DNA of 56,612 nucleotides, taken from positions 1 to 56,612 of the forward strand of contig QHCE01000007.1 in assembly GCA_003243955.1 (NCBI GenBank), given 5' to 3'. Position numbers and translations under genes: made by a program. Under the pieces are notes generated by a model, which saw only the letters and a list, made by a program, of their open reading frames with translations, had not been told where the DNA came from and did no database searches. This DNA is from Acidimicrobiales bacterium. GTDB taxonomy: Bacteria; Actinomycetota; Actinomycetes; Mycobacteriales; QHCE01. Below, piece after piece: positions 9,926 to 20,604 of the stretch. How positions within the stretch are numbered: the stretch's first letter is position 1; each line of letters opens with the position of its first letter.

Positions 9926-11098
9926 CTAATCTTCGATCAGCAGATTGCGACCGTGTTCGGGTTCGAAAAGGATCATATCGCTGGGGTTGAACCATAGCTG
10001 TAGATCTTCGCTTTCTTGTGCAGGTGACCTGGAGTCCAGTTGCGCGACCAGCTGAGAGTCCCTGAAAACCTCATCCGCTCCAGTTTCTTCGTCCAGCTCG
10101 GTTATCCGACTGGGCCTGTCGGTTGAAGCCAGGTTGAGATAGGCGAACTTGGCTGAACCCACCGATTCCATAATGTCGACGCATTGGGTGAACGTCGCCC
10201 CATGAGTCCTATCGCCTACTAGTGCGGCATCCTCAAAGGCTTCCGGCCGCAGCCCCACCACAACCTCGCGGGTTCCGCTCAGATGTGCCTCCAGCGCGCG
10301 GCGATGCTTATCCGGAAGTGGGATGTTTCCTATCACGGTCGATACCGTGTTATCAACAACCTCGCCGGTGAAGAAGTTCATTGCCGGTGAGCCGATGAAG
10401 CCGGCGACGAAAAGGTTCGCCGGCTGTTCGTAGAGCTCTTGTGGAGATCCGATCTGCTGCACAACACCGCGAAGCATTAGCGCTATCCGGTCCCCCAGTG
10501 TCATGGCCTCAATCTGGTCATGCGTGACGTAAACCATTGTGGTACCAAGGCTCTTTTGCAGCCGAGCTATCGCGGTGCGCATCTGCACCCGCAGCTTTGC
10601 GTCGAGATTCGACAGTGGTTCGTCCATCAGGAATGCCTGTGGGCTGCGGACAATTGCGCGGCCCATCGCGACTCGCTGCCGCTGGCCACCGGAGAGATGC
10701 CCAGGCTTGCGATTCAGGTATGCGGTGAGCTCTAAAATCTCGGCAGTGTGTTCTACCTTGTTTTTTATGGTGGCTTTGTCCACTCCGGCGAGCTTGAGCG
10801 GAAAAGCCATATTTTCGGCCACGCTCATGTGGGGGTACAGCGCATAAGACTGGAACACCATCGCTATGTCACGGTCTCGTGGTGCACGTTCGTTCATACG
10901 TTTACCACTGATGCGTAGCTCGCCATCGGTGATGTTTTCCAGCCCAGCGATCATGTTCAGCGTGGTGGATTTTCCGCAGCCCGAGGGTCCTACCAAGATG
11001 AGCAGCTCATGATCGGCGATGGAGATGTCGAGGTCGCGTACCGCCGTGCTTCCATCGTCATACCGCTTGGTGACGCCATCTAGAACAATGTCGGCCAT
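9926..11098 (-). CDS. sugC: ABC transporter ATP-binding protein (SugC-like)
   Basis: Walker [24 protein letters not shown]; adjacent LpqY/SugA/SugB homologues. Confidence 0.8.
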   Translation of the reverse strand: MADIVLDGVTKRYDDGSTAVRDLDISIADHELLILVGPSGCGKSTTLNMIAGLENITDGELRISGKRMNERAPRDRDIAMVFQSYALYPHMSVAENMAFPLKLAGVDKATIKNKVEHTAEILELTAYLNRKPGHLSGGQRQRVAMGRAIVRSPQAFLMDEPLSNLDAKLRVQMRTAIARLQKSLGTTMVYVTHDQIEAMTLGDRIALMLRGVVQQIGSPQELYEQPANLFVAGFIGSPAMNFFTGEVVDNTVSTVIGNIPLPDKHRRALEAHLSGTREVVVGLRPEAFEDAALVGDRTHGATFTQCVDIMESVGSAKFAYLNLASTDRPSRITELDEETGADEVFRDSQLVAQLDSRSPAQESEDLQLWFNPSDMILFEPEHGRNLLIED

Positions 11099-11107
11099 GG
11101 GTTTCGC

Positions 11108-11947
11108 TTAACCTTTCACTGCGCCAGAGGTAAGACCACTGACAATCCGACTTTGGAAGACGAGCACGAAGATCACGATCGGGATCGTGATCACTACGGC
11201 CGCGGCGGCGATGGATCCGGTGGGGTCCTCGAATTGCGAGGCTCCGGTGAAGAAGGAGATCGCCGCTGGCGCGGTGCGGGCCGAATCTGATGATGTGAGC
11301 GCAATGGCGAACAGGAAGTCGTTCCAGCACTGGATGAACGCCAAGATCGTCGCGGTGACTACGCCGGGAACGGCCAGCGGGACGATCACGTGTCGGAACG
11401 CTTGGAAGGGCGTAGCGCCGTCCATCTTGGCGGCTTTCTCCAGCTCCCAAGGGATCTCGCGGAAGAACGCCGAGAGCGTGTAGATCGTCAGCGGCAACGT
11501 GAATGTCACGTACGGCAGGATCAGTCCAGGCCAGGTGTTGAATAGGTGTAGGGAACGTTCAATCTGGAACAGCGGCGTCACCAGTGAAACCTGTGGAAAC
11601 ATCGCGATGAGCAGCGACGCGCCGAGCATGACGCGCCGGCCAGGAAAGTTCAGCCGGGCGATCGCATACGCGGCGAATACGCCGAGCACGATCGCGATAG
11701 CGGTGGAGATCAGGCCGATGCCGATCGAGTTGAGCAGCGGACGAGCGAATCCGCCGGTGCGGAAGATGCCGAGATAGTTGTCGAAGGTGATCTTGCGTGG
11801 AATGAAACTTCCGTCGGTAAAGGTGCTGGGTTGTTTGAGGGAGAGCGATACGATCCAGAGCACGGGTGTGATCGCGAAGAACACCACGATCAGATTGATC
11901 GCACTCCAACGTATTTTACTCCCAGTCACTGCTTGTCCGGTGGTCAT
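11108..11947 (-). CDS. sugB: carbohydrate ABC transporter permease (SugB-like)
   Basis: [29 protein letters not shown] loop; start set at ATG overlapping the sugA stop (the longer track ORF is over-extended). Confidence 0.8.
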   Translation of the reverse strand: MTTGQAVTGSKIRWSAINLIVVFFAITPVLWIVSLSLKQPSTFTDGSFIPRKITFDNYLGIFRTGGFARPLLNSIGIGLISTAIAIVLGVFAAYAIARLNFPGRRVMLGASLLIAMFPQVSLVTPLFQIERSLHLFNTWPGLILPYVTFTLPLTIYTLSAFFREIPWELEKAAKMDGATPFQAFRHVIVPLAVPGVVTATILAFIQCWNDFLFAIALTSSDSARTAPAAISFFTGASQFEDPTGSIAAAAVVITIPIVIFVLVFQSRIVSGLTSGAVKG

Positions 11948-12870
11948 CAGCGGCGCTCCTTCGGATCTGCGCCAGGCGCCGTTCCAGGTGACGAGGCGCC
12001 GAAAACTTTGATGAAGATGAACGCGATGAGGGCCACAGTGAGAAAGATCAGCACCGCCAAGGTAGAGCCAATTCCAAGGTTCAGGCCGCCTATGAGGTTG
12101 TGATAGGTGGTGATCGAGACCGATGCGGTGGATTGGGCGCCGTTGGTCAAAACGTAGATGTTGTCGTAAATGCGGAACGCATCCAGCGCACGAAACAGCA
12201 ACGCTACGAGGATTGCCGGCTTCATCAGCGGGAGCGTGATGTGGATAAACCGTTGCCACCTACTCGCGCCATCCATCTCCGCGGCCCGGTGTAGCTCATC
12301 CGGGATCAGTGCGAGCCCCGCGAGCAACAACAGGGCCATGAAGGGAGTCGTCTTCCACACTTCAGCTAGCACGATGATGCCCAGCGCTGGGATCTGCTGA
12401 GTCAGCGGCGCCGAGTTCTCGGGTAAGAACCCAGCCAACCAGCCGGTGCCTGGAGTCCAAGCGTACTTCCAACCGTATGCAGCTACCACGCTGACGATGC
12501 CGTATGGGATCAGCACCGCGGTTCGTAACAAGCCTCGTGCGACAAGTGTGCGGTGCATGACCACGGCCAGCGCCATGCCAAGCACCAGTTCGATGGCGAC
12601 GCTGACAACCATGATGAGCACGGTGACGCCGAAAGCAACCCACCAGTAGTGGTTGGTGAGCACGGTGGCGTAATTATCCAACCCGATCCAGCCACGGGCT
12701 TGGGGAAAACGCAGATCATAGCGCTGAAAAGACAGTAAGAACGAATAGATGATCGGCCACCCCGCGACCACCAGCATCACTGCCGCGGCCGGAGCGCAGA
12801 GCAGTAGACCTAGCCTGTGTTCGGCACGCATACCGTCTGTAGTTGGTTCTTCGCGGACATGCCGACTCAT
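11947..12870 (-). CDS. sugA: carbohydrate ABC transporter permease (SugA-like)
   Basis: [28 protein letters not shown] loop. Confidence 0.8.
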   Translation of the reverse strand: MSRHVREEPTTDGMRAEHRLGLLLCAPAAAVMLVVAGWPIIYSFLLSFQRYDLRFPQARGWIGLDNYATVLTNHYWWVAFGVTVLIMVVSVAIELVLGMALAVVMHRTLVARGLLRTAVLIPYGIVSVVAAYGWKYAWTPGTGWLAGFLPENSAPLTQQIPALGIIVLAEVWKTTPFMALLLLAGLALIPDELHRAAEMDGASRWQRFIHITLPLMKPAILVALLFRALDAFRIYDNIYVLTNGAQSTASVSITTYHNLIGGLNLGIGSTLAVLIFLTVALIAFIFIKVFGASSPGTAPGADPKERR

Positions 12871-14144
12871 GGCAGTACCCCCTTGGACTGCAGTGCATCA
12901 GCGATCTCCGCTCGAAGCCGGCTCAGCGTTGCCTGGGGGGCAATGGCCTGCGGTGGCGACAGTACCGTTGAGACGATGGTCGAGATGTTTTGGTAGAACG
13001 GCGTGCTAGGTCGCTCGCCGGCGGTTTCAAGCGCTTGCAGAATGGCGTCCCGCATAGGGTACTTGGCTATGAACTCTCGATCGTCATATACCGATCGGAT
13101 TGTGGGGGGTAGACCGTCCTTGACCGCCGCGATCTTCTGGCTTTCCGGATCACGTAAGCAGGTAGCGGCAGCAAATGCTTCATGCGGATGTTTGGAGTAC
13201 TTACCGACCGCGAAGACCGCGCCGCCTAAAGGTGACGACCCTGGGCCGTCGATTCCCGGGTACGGCGCCCAACGAAGTTTTTTCAACAACTCTGGATTCG
13301 AGTCTCGAGTAGCGGCATATACGAAAGGCCAGATGACTTGAAATGGAGCTTTGCCGGCCTGAAACGCCAGATTGGCTTCCTGCTCATGAGTGTTGGACAG
13401 CGAGGGGTCTGCCGCACGCGAGGTAGCGAATTTCTTCATCACTTCAAGTGCTTTGCGGGCCTTGGAGTCCAGTACAACACGTTTGCCGTCCGCGGAGAGG
13501 ATACTGCTTCCCGCCGAGGTGACCAGAGCGTTGAACCACACCACTAGACCTTCGTATTGCGCGCCAGTCACTTCGACGTAGTGCGGCTTTCCTTGGTCGG
13601 CGAGTTTTTCAGCAGCAGTGATCAGCTCATCCCAGGTCGCGGGAGGGGTGGGGACCAAGTCTGATCGGTACCACAATAGCTGCACGTTGGTGTTGTATGG
13701 CGCGGCGTAGAGCTTGTTGTTCCAGCGGGCGGTCTTGAGTGGCTTTTCTAGCGTTCCCCGCTCCACGCTTTTCTTGTCCTCACCGGTCCACTCCTTAATC
13801 CAACCTGCTTCGGCGAGCTCGGCGACCCAGGTGATGTCCATGTCCATCAGGTCGAGCCCAGAATCGCGGGCGGCCAGCCGTCTAACCAGTTGTTCCCGCT
13901 GGCCTTCGGCATCGCGCGGCAGCTGGTTGAGCTTGATCCGGTAGTTGCCGTGAGCTAGAGAGTTGCAACGGTCAACAATGCTGGAGAAGTTTTCCTCCGG
14001 ACCGTTGAAAATGTTGATCACGACGCCCGCGTTTTCCGTGCCACAAGAGACCAACAGGGGGCTGGCTACGGCGAGTGAGATGACCAGTATCAGGCAGCGC
14101 CAGCGTGGACGGCTGACTGCTGGCGTAGAAGGCCACTTGCCCAC
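12867..14144 (-). CDS. lpqY: trehalose-type solute-binding lipoprotein (LpqY-like)
   Basis: lipobox LLVSCG; LpqY-like segments WNNKLYAAPYNTNVQLLWYRSDLV and GLVVWFNALVTSAGSSILSADGK. Confidence 0.8.
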   Translation of the reverse strand: MGKWPSTPAVSRPRWRCLILVISLAVASPLLVSCGTENAGVVINIFNGPEENFSSIVDRCNSLAHGNYRIKLNQLPRDAEGQREQLVRRLAARDSGLDLMDMDITWVAELAEAGWIKEWTGEDKKSVERGTLEKPLKTARWNNKLYAAPYNTNVQLLWYRSDLVPTPPATWDELITAAEKLADQGKPHYVEVTGAQYEGLVVWFNALVTSAGSSILSADGKRVVLDSKARKALEVMKKFATSRAADPSLSNTHEQEANLAFQAGKAPFQVIWPFVYAATRDSNPELLKKLRWAPYPGIDGPGSSPLGGAVFAVGKYSKHPHEAFAAATCLRDPESQKIAAVKDGLPPTIRSVYDDREFIAKYPMRDAILQALETAGERPSTPFYQNISTIVSTVLSPPQAIAPQATLSRLRAEIADALQSKGVLP

Positions 14145-14284
14145 CGAAGGCTCCTGTTCATGTGCCGAACGTGCTTAGCGGGACTGTAGCACGTCACTAA
14201 CCCATTACGACATAGGAATCAGCAAAGCCCTCAGCGCAGACAGAGGCATGGCGGCGGCGCTCCCGATTCGCCTAAGAAGCGCGC

Positions 14285-14485
14285 CTACATTGGTTCGTCA
14301 TCCATAAGCGCCCCGCCGGAAGCCAGTAAGGCGCGAACCTCCGATTCGCGGAATCTGCGGTGGCCGCCAGGAGTGCGGATACTGCTGATACGACCGGCCG
14401 CTGCCCATCGAGTTACCGTTTTAGGGTCGACTCGGAACAGGGCGGCGACCTCGCTGGGGGTCAGGAGTCGCTCACCTACCTCCAC
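14285..14485 (-). CDS. bldC: BldC-like MerR-type helix-turn-helix regulator
   Basis: LLTPSEVAALFRVDPKTVTRWAAAGRISSIRTPGGHRRF. Confidence 0.9.
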   Translation of the reverse strand: MEVGERLLTPSEVAALFRVDPKTVTRWAAAGRISSIRTPGGHRRFRESEVRALLASGGALMDDEPM

Positions 14486-14678
14486 GTTTACTTCAACTCC
14501 TTGCGTTGGTGGGATGCTTTATGACCGGGTTACGTTCTTTGCCCGTTATAAACTCGATTTTTCATTACAGCACTATTGCCGTGCGGCGTCAGCAAAACTG
14601 AACAACTTACTTGATTTTTGGCAGCAGAGGCAACGCGGTGTGTTTGGTTAGCGCCGACGTAGGTAGTGTCGTTTTTGC

Positions 14679-15071
14679 TTGGCGAAACGTCACACTTCAT
14701 CGCAGGATCGCCAGCTCACACAGCCAGTCGCACGTTCGGTCGGTGAGTTGACGGGCGAGGCTCTTTACCATGTCGGAGGCGCAGCTGTGAAGATTCATCC
14801 AGCCCTCACCTACACCGCTGGTCGCACCGCATTGATGGCCGCCGTAGCGGCGGCCCTCTTCGCGGTGGGCTTTCGTAGCTGGGCTCTAGTTCTGCTGGCC
14901 ATTGTGATCTCGATGCCGCTGTCGTGGTTTGTGCTGCGCCGACAGCGTGAACAGCTTGCCGAACGGGCGGCCGTACATCAACAACGCAGGCAGCAAGAGC
15001 GTGCGGCGCTGCGCGCGGTGCTAGACGAGCAAAACCTAGACGAGCAGACAGCGGAACCAGACCGTAGCTAG
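14679..15071 (+). CDS. DUF4229-like small membrane protein (start uncertain)
   Basis: two TM helices plus charged tail; located upstream of nuoA. Confidence 0.6.
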   Translation: MAKRHTSSQDRQLTQPVARSVGELTGEALYHVGGAAVKIHPALTYTAGRTALMAAVAAALFAVGFRSWALVLLAIVISMPLSWFVLRRQREQLAERAAVHQQRRQQERAALRAVLDEQNLDEQTAEPDRS

Positions 15072-15083
15072 GCGCAACTTCCC

Positions 15084-15110
15084 AACGACAACTTGTGCCA
15101 AGTTGTCGTT
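15084..15110. repeat. palindrome AACGACAACTTG-TGC-CAAGTTGTCGTT
   Basis: perfect 12-bp inverted repeat, 3-nt loop, 12 nt after the upstream stop; same core as 19174-19196 and 23231-23253. Confidence 0.85.
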
Positions 15111-15301
15111 GCTAGCTGGATAGCCCTGACCGATTACGTGCTTTGGTAAGGGCCACCTTGGTTTGCAGCCAGGGTATGTGGGGAATACACTCCCGGCAGC
15201 AGCTCGCGGAGTAGCTCACTATCTCAGGTGTAGCTGCGTGAAGCTGGGGTGTATCCACACGGCGGCACCCTGTGACGCCTGAAAAGGAAGCGGTATAGAT
15301 C

Positions 15302-15667
15302 ATGCCGTTTAACCAGTATCTGCCGATCGTGTTGTTGTTTGGGCTAGCGACTGGTTTTACTATTTTTTCGGTTGCGATCGCCCCACTGATTGGTCCTCGC
15401 CGGTTCAACCGCGCCAAGCTGGACCCTTACGAATGCGGTATCGAACCCGCTCCACGGCCGCCCGGCGGTGGGCGGTTTCCGGTCAAGTATTTCCTCACTG
15501 CGATGCTGTTTATTTTGTTTGACATCGAAATTGTCTTTCTGTACCCGTGGGCTGTGGCAAACAAAGCGCTGGGTGTCTTCGGCTTGGTAGAAATGCTGCT
15601 ATTCGTCGTTACAGTGTTCATCGCTTACGCCTACGTGTGGCGCCGCGGCGCGCTGGATTGGCGCTGA
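15302..15667 (+). CDS. nuoA: NADH-quinone oxidoreductase subunit A
   Basis: KLDPYECGIEP and KYFLTAMLFILFDIEIVFLYPWA. Confidence 0.95.
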   Translation: MPFNQYLPIVLLFGLATGFTIFSVAIAPLIGPRRFNRAKLDPYECGIEPAPRPPGGGRFPVKYFLTAMLFILFDIEIVFLYPWAVANKALGVFGLVEMLLFVVTVFIAYAYVWRRGALDWR

Positions 15668-15670
15668 TCC

Positions 15671-16429
15671 ATGGGGCTGGAAGAGAAAGTTCCCACCGGA
15701 ATTTTGCTGGCCTCGGTGGAGAAGCTGGTCAACTGGAGCCGAACGTCGTCGCTGTGGCCCGCAACATTTGGACTGGCGTGCTGCGCTATCGAGATGATGA
15801 CCACCGGCGCCGCTCGATACGACATGGGTCGCTTCGGTATGGAGGTGTTCCGAGCAAGTCCTCGACAGGCCGACTTGATGATAGTGGCCGGTCGGGTTAG
15901 TCAAAAAATGGCTCCAGTGCTGCGCCAGATATACGACCAAATGCCTGAGCCCAAGTGGGTGCTCTCCATGGGCGTCTGCGCTTCTTCCGGCGGAATGTTC
16001 AACAACTACGCCATCGTGCAGGGGGTGGACCACATTGTGCCGGTGGACATCTACCTTCCGGGCTGCCCACCACGGCCTGAAATGCTGCTCGACGCGATTC
16101 TGCGGCTACACGAAAAGATCAAGGATGAGCCGCTAGGCGCCAAACGTGCCAGCCAGAAGAAGTTGGAGTTACAGAAGTTAGAGGTACAGAAGTTGGCGGT
16201 ACAGAAGGTAGAGGAGCACAGTGGCGCGACACAGGACCTTCCAGCTCCGCGGCTGCGTCCGGGTGTCATGCCGTCCTCCTTCCGCTTCAATAAAGCCAGA
16301 CGCAAGAGCTGGGAGCAGGCCGCGGAGCGCGGAGAGGCGGAACAGCTACGGGTGCGTGAGCACATGGAACATCTGCTGTCTCTTAACGCACAGCAGCGCG
16401 ACACTGATCAGAAGGAAGAGCGACCGTGA
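15671..16429 (+). CDS. nuoB: NADH-quinone oxidoreductase subunit B with extended C-terminus
   Basis: [30 protein letters not shown]; extra C-terminal repeat. Confidence 0.95.
   Translation: MGLEEKVPTGILLASVEKLVNWSRTSSLWPATFGLACCAIEMMTTGAARYDMGRFGMEVFRASPRQADLMIVAGRVSQKMAPVLRQIYDQMPEPKWVLSMGVCASSGGMFNNYAIVQGVDHIVPVDIYLPGCPPRPEMLLDAILRLHEKIKDEPLGAKRASQKKLELQKLEVQKLAVQKVEEHSGATQDLPAPRLRPGVMPSSFRFNKARRKSWEQAAERGEAEQLRVREHMEHLLSLNAQQRDTDQKEERP
16168..16212 (+). repeat. 15-bp tandem repeat within nuoB (consensus GGTACAGAAGTTGGC)
   Basis: units GTTACAGAAGTTAGA, GGTACAGAAGTTGGC, GGTACAGAAGGTAGA. Confidence 0.85.
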
Positions 16430-17163
16430 ACGCGCCTCCCACGCCGGACATCGCAGCCGGATCTGAGGTGGCGCCAGCGTCGAAAGCTCAGCACGCCGAA
16501 CGCGTCAGTACTGGCATGTTCGGTGTCTCCGGCACCGGAGACACTTCGGGTTTTGGCGGCCTAGTTCGCCGATTTGTGCCTGTGAAGTCCTCGCCACGAC
16601 CGTTCGGGGGGTACTTTGACGAACTGGTAGATGCGCTGACCACCGCGCTGGCTGAGGTAGGCGCTGTTGCTGACGCGATTATGCGGGTGGTCGTTGATCG
16701 CTGCGAGTTGACGCTGCATATCCGTCCCGATGTGCTGCTCACCGTTGCCGGGCAGCTGCGAGACTCACCCGCGCTGCGTTTCGAGTTGTGTTCGTCGGTC
16801 TCTGGAGTGGACTACTTTGATCCTGATGCCCCACAGGAGATTGCCCCCCAGCGGCTACATGCGGTATATCATCTCATGTCGATGACGTATCGTCGGCGGC
16901 TTCGGCTCGAGGTTGCCGTGGACGCGCAACACCCTCGCGTTCCCTCTGTCACATCGGTGTATCCGACCGCGGACTGGCAGGAGCGAGAGGCCTATGACAT
17001 GTTCGGCATCGTCTTCGACGGTCACCCCGCGCTTACCCGCATCTTGATGCCTGACGATTGGGATGGTCACCCGCAGCGCAAGGACTACCCGCTTGGCGGG
17101 GTTCCGGTGGAATACAAAGGTGCGCAGATCCCGCCGCCGGATAACCGGAGGGCCTACCGGTGA
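16426..17163 (+). CDS. nuoC: NADH-quinone oxidoreductase subunit C
   Basis: [35 protein letters not shown]. Confidence 0.94.
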   Translation: MNAPPTPDIAAGSEVAPASKAQHAERVSTGMFGVSGTGDTSGFGGLVRRFVPVKSSPRPFGGYFDELVDALTTALAEVGAVADAIMRVVVDRCELTLHIRPDVLLTVAGQLRDSPALRFELCSSVSGVDYFDPDAPQEIAPQRLHAVYHLMSMTYRRRLRLEVAVDAQHPRVPSVTSVYPTADWQEREAYDMFGIVFDGHPALTRILMPDDWDGHPQRKDYPLGGVPVEYKGAQIPPPDNRRAYR

Positions 17164-18491
17164 CTCAACCGCCCAATCCCGATGCTTACGCCACCGCCCG
17201 CGAAACTACTCAGGGGCGGATCTACACCCTGACTGGGGGTGACTGGGATAGTTTGTTGGCCGAGACCGATCCGCTCTCGGCTGAGCGCCTTGTGGTCAAC
17301 ATGGGGCCGCAGCACCCCTCCACCCACGGCGTGCTGCGACTGGTGCTGGAACTGCAAGGCGAGACCGTGACGCAAGCCCGGTCTGTGATTGGTTACCTGC
17401 ATACCGGGATTGAAAAAAACGCTGAGTACCGAACGTGGACTCAAGGCGTCACGTTTGTCACCCGCATGGACTACCTCTCACCAGTTTTCAATGAGACTGG
17501 TTACTGTCTCGCGGTAGAGAAACTGCTCGGAATTTCCGCGCCCGAGCGCGCACAGACGATCCGGGTGTTACTCATGGAGCTGAATCGGATCTCCTCGCAT
17601 CTGGTGTGGCTTGCCACCGCTGGCATGGAGCTGGGTGCGCTATCGATGATGATCTACGGCTTTCGGGAACGCGAGCTGATTCTCGATATTTTCGAGTTGA
17701 TCACCGGTCTTCGGATGAACATGGCCTACGTGCGACCTGGCGGCGTGGTAGCCGATCTTCCGCCGCAGGCGCACGCCAAGATCTCTGAGTTCCTCCGCGT
17801 CATGCCGGGGCACATCAAGTCCTATGAAGATCTGCTCTCTGGTAATCCGGTGTGGCGAGCCCGCACGCAGGGCATTGGTTTTCTGGATTTGACCGGCTGC
17901 ATGGCGCTGGGAATCACCGGTCCAGTGCTCCGCTCGGCTGGTCTGGGTTGGGACCTACGCAAAACCGAGCCGTACTGCGGGTATGAGAACTACACCTTCG
18001 ACGTGCCAACGCAGACCACCGGCGACGTGTGGGGTCGCTACCTGGTTCGGCTGGCCGAGATGCGTGAGTCGCTCACAATAGTCGAGCAGGCGTTGGACAA
18101 CTTGCGACCCGGTCCGGTGATGGTGACCGACAAAAAGATCGCTTGGCCCGCGCAGCTGGCCCTCGGTGCCGACGGTTTGGGGAACTCACTCGAGCACATT
18201 CGTACCATAATGGGCCAGTCGATGGAGTCGCTGATTCACCACTTCAAGCTGGTGACAGAAGGGTTTAGGGTGCCAGAGGGCCAAGTGTATGTGCCGATTG
18301 AATCACCACGTGGGGAGCTGGGCATGCATCTGGTCTCTTCGGGGGGTACTCGGCCGTACCGGCTGCACGTGCGGGAGCCTTCTTTTGTGAATTTGCAGGC
18401 GTTTCCGGCGATGGTGGAGGGCGCGCCGATCGCGGATGTGATTGCCGCCGGTGCTTCATTGGATCCTGTGATGGGCGGAGTGGATCGGTGA
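17160..18491 (+). CDS. nuoD: NADH-quinone oxidoreductase subunit D
   Basis: [22 protein letters not shown]. Confidence 0.96.
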   Translation: MTQPPNPDAYATARETTQGRIYTLTGGDWDSLLAETDPLSAERLVVNMGPQHPSTHGVLRLVLELQGETVTQARSVIGYLHTGIEKNAEYRTWTQGVTFVTRMDYLSPVFNETGYCLAVEKLLGISAPERAQTIRVLLMELNRISSHLVWLATAGMELGALSMMIYGFRERELILDIFELITGLRMNMAYVRPGGVVADLPPQAHAKISEFLRVMPGHIKSYEDLLSGNPVWRARTQGIGFLDLTGCMALGITGPVLRSAGLGWDLRKTEPYCGYENYTFDVPTQTTGDVWGRYLVRLAEMRESLTIVEQALDNLRPGPVMVTDKKIAWPAQLALGADGLGNSLEHIRTIMGQSMESLIHHFKLVTEGFRVPEGQVYVPIESPRGELGMHLVSSGGTRPYRLHVREPSFVNLQAFPAMVEGAPIADVIAAGASLDPVMGGVDR

Positions 18492-19282
18492 GTACGAATG
18501 AACCTGGAGTTAACGAACCTAGAATTGCAGCCAAGCCCTCAGTCGGATCTTCAACTATGCCGCGGCGGGTTTATCCGACACCACGACAGCCGCTGGATGA
18601 AGGCGCGTTGATCGATGACGCGAACGCCATCATCGCGCGGTATCCGGCAGGCCGTTCCCGTTCAGCGCTGCTGCCGATGTTGCATTTGGTGCAGTCGGCG
18701 CAGGGTTATGTCACCTCCGACGGCATTGCTTTCTGCGCGAAGCTGCTTCACCTCACCCGGGCCGAAGTGGCGGCCGTGTCCACGTTTTACACCATGTACA
18801 AGCGCCGCCCGACTGGTGAATATTTGATCAGTGTCTGCACGAATACCATGTGTGGGGTACTGGGCGGACAGCGCAGCTACGACGAGCTGAGCGAGCAACT
18901 GGGCGTAGGTCACAACCAGACCACCGCCGACGGCGTGATCACGCTGGAGCACGCCGAATGCCTGGCAGCGTGTGACTACGCCCCGGTGCTGACCGTGAAC
19001 TACGAGTTTTTCGATCAGGTGGATGCAGACAAGGCCAAAGAGATTGTGGCACAGCTGCGAGCTGGGAAGCGGCCACATCCCGACCGCGGCGGCCCGCTGT
19101 GCGGCTTCAAGCAGATCTCCCGTCAGTTGGCAGGGTTCGACGACGCAGTTGTCGGCGGTCATGCAGCCGACAACGACAACTTGTGCCAAGTTGTCGGGAG
19201 GGAAGCCGGTGACGTCGCTGGTGAACCTACGCTGGCCGGCAATCGGTGCTCCGTAGCCACGGCTGATCGGGATAACACATGA
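18488..19282 (+). CDS. nuoE: NADH-quinone oxidoreductase subunit E with extended C-terminus
   Basis: [11 protein letters not shown] and [12 protein letters not shown] 2Fe-2S motifs. Confidence 0.94.
   Translation: MSTNEPGVNEPRIAAKPSVGSSTMPRRVYPTPRQPLDEGALIDDANAIIARYPAGRSRSALLPMLHLVQSAQGYVTSDGIAFCAKLLHLTRAEVAAVSTFYTMYKRRPTGEYLISVCTNTMCGVLGGQRSYDELSEQLGVGHNQTTADGVITLEHAECLAACDYAPVLTVNYEFFDQVDADKAKEIVAQLRAGKRPHPDRGGPLCGFKQISRQLAGFDDAVVGGHAADNDNLCQVVGREAGDVAGEPTLAGNRCSVATADRDNT
19174..19196. repeat. palindrome CGACAACTTG-TGC-CAAGTTGTCG inside the nuoE 3' end
   Basis: identical to the core of 15084-15110; encodes DNLCQVVG. Confidence 0.85.
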
Positions 19283-20604
19283 CGGGCGCCGCGGCAATCC
19301 AGGCCGCTTCAGTGACTCCAGTGCTGACGCAGCGCTGGCCACACCAGCCGTGGAAGCTGGCCAACTATGAGCGACTCGACGGCTATGCCGGGCTTCGACA
19401 AGCCCTGCGCCAGACGCCGGACGCGCTCATCGAGCTGGTGAAACAATCTGGGCTGCGCGGTCGAGGTGGTGCGGGTTTCCCCACCGGCCTGAAGTGGTCG
19501 TTTCTGCCCAAAGACGTCGGTGCACCGCATTACCTGGTGATCAACGCCGATGAGGGCGAGCCAGGTACCTGTAAGGACCTGCCGCTTATGATGGTGGACC
19601 CGCATTCGTTACTGGAAGGCGCGATCATCACCGCTTACGCGATCGGAGCCCACCAGGCGTTTATCTACGTACGGGGCGAAGCGGTGCACGCCGCGCGTCG
19701 GCTGCGCCAGGCGGTGCGTGAAGCGCGGGCTAAGAACTACCTTGGTCGCAACATTCTGGGCTCAGGCTTCGGTTTAGATGTGGTTGTGCATGCGGGTGCT
19801 GGGGCCTACATCTGCGGTGAAGAGACGGCGTTATTGGAGTCGCTGGAGGGCTTCCGGGGTCAGCCGCGGCTCAAGCCGCCTTTTCCGGCGACACATGGCT
19901 TATACGCCTCTCCGACCGTGGTGAACAACGTGGAGACCATCGCCAGCGTGCCGTTCATAGTTCGGCATGGTGCTGATTGGTTCAAGTCGATGGGGACCGA
20001 AAAATCTCCGGGACCCAAGATTTACTCCATTTCTGGACACGTGAAACACCCTGGCCAGTACGAGTGCGAGCTGGGAATCACGCTGCGGCAGCTACTGGAG
20101 CTGGCCGGAGGAGTGCGCGCCGGTAGGTCCTTGAAGTTCTGGACTCCCGGTGGCTCGTCCACGCCGTATTTCACCGCGGAGCACTCCGACGTTCCGCTGG
20201 ATTTTGAAGGTGCCGCTGCGGCGGGCTCCATGCTGGGTACCACCGCGATCATGGTGTTTGACGAAACCACGTGCATTGTTGGGGCCACGCTGCGGTTCAT
20301 CGAGTTTTACGCCCATGAATCGTGCGGTAAATGCACGCCATGCCGGGAGGGCACCTACTGGATGGAGCAAGTGCTGCGCCGTCTGGAGGCCGGAGAAGGC
20401 ACCGAAGAAGACCTCTCCACGCTGCTGGACACGTGCGACAACATTTTCGGCCGCTCGTTTTGCGCTCTGGGTGATGGCGCCACCAGCTGCGTGGTGAGCT
20501 CGATCAAGTACTTCCGGGACGAATACATTGCCCATGTTAGGCAGCGACGCTGCCCGCTCGCCAGCCATGCAAGCGCTCCCTTAGCCGCGCAGGGGGTTCA
20601 TTGA
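19279..20604 (+). CDS. nuoF: NADH-quinone oxidoreductase subunit F
   Basis: [26 protein letters not shown]. Confidence 0.96.
   Translation: MTGAAAIQAASVTPVLTQRWPHQPWKLANYERLDGYAGLRQALRQTPDALIELVKQSGLRGRGGAGFPTGLKWSFLPKDVGAPHYLVINADEGEPGTCKDLPLMMVDPHSLLEGAIITAYAIGAHQAFIYVRGEAVHAARRLRQAVREARAKNYLGRNILGSGFGLDVVVHAGAGAYICGEETALLESLEGFRGQPRLKPPFPATHGLYASPTVVNNVETIASVPFIVRHGADWFKSMGTEKSPGPKIYSISGHVKHPGQYECELGITLRQLLELAGGVRAGRSLKFWTPGGSSTPYFTAEHSDVPLDFEGAAAAGSMLGTTAIMVFDETTCIVGATLRFIEFYAHESCGKCTPCREGTYWMEQVLRRLEAGEGTEEDLSTLLDTCDNIFGRSFCALGDGATSCVVSSIKYFRDEYIAHVRQRRCPLASHASAPLAAQGVH

Noticed and set aside
11108-12259. 383-aa version of the SugB-like permease
   Set aside because: The extra N-terminus overlaps sugA in another frame and is not permease-like; ATG at 11947 overlapping the sugA stop is more plausible.
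16523-16544. Perfect palindrome GTGTCTCCGG-CA-CCGGAGACAC in nuoC
   Set aside because: It encodes the conserved NuoC motif [10 protein letters not shown], so the symmetry is most likely coincidental.
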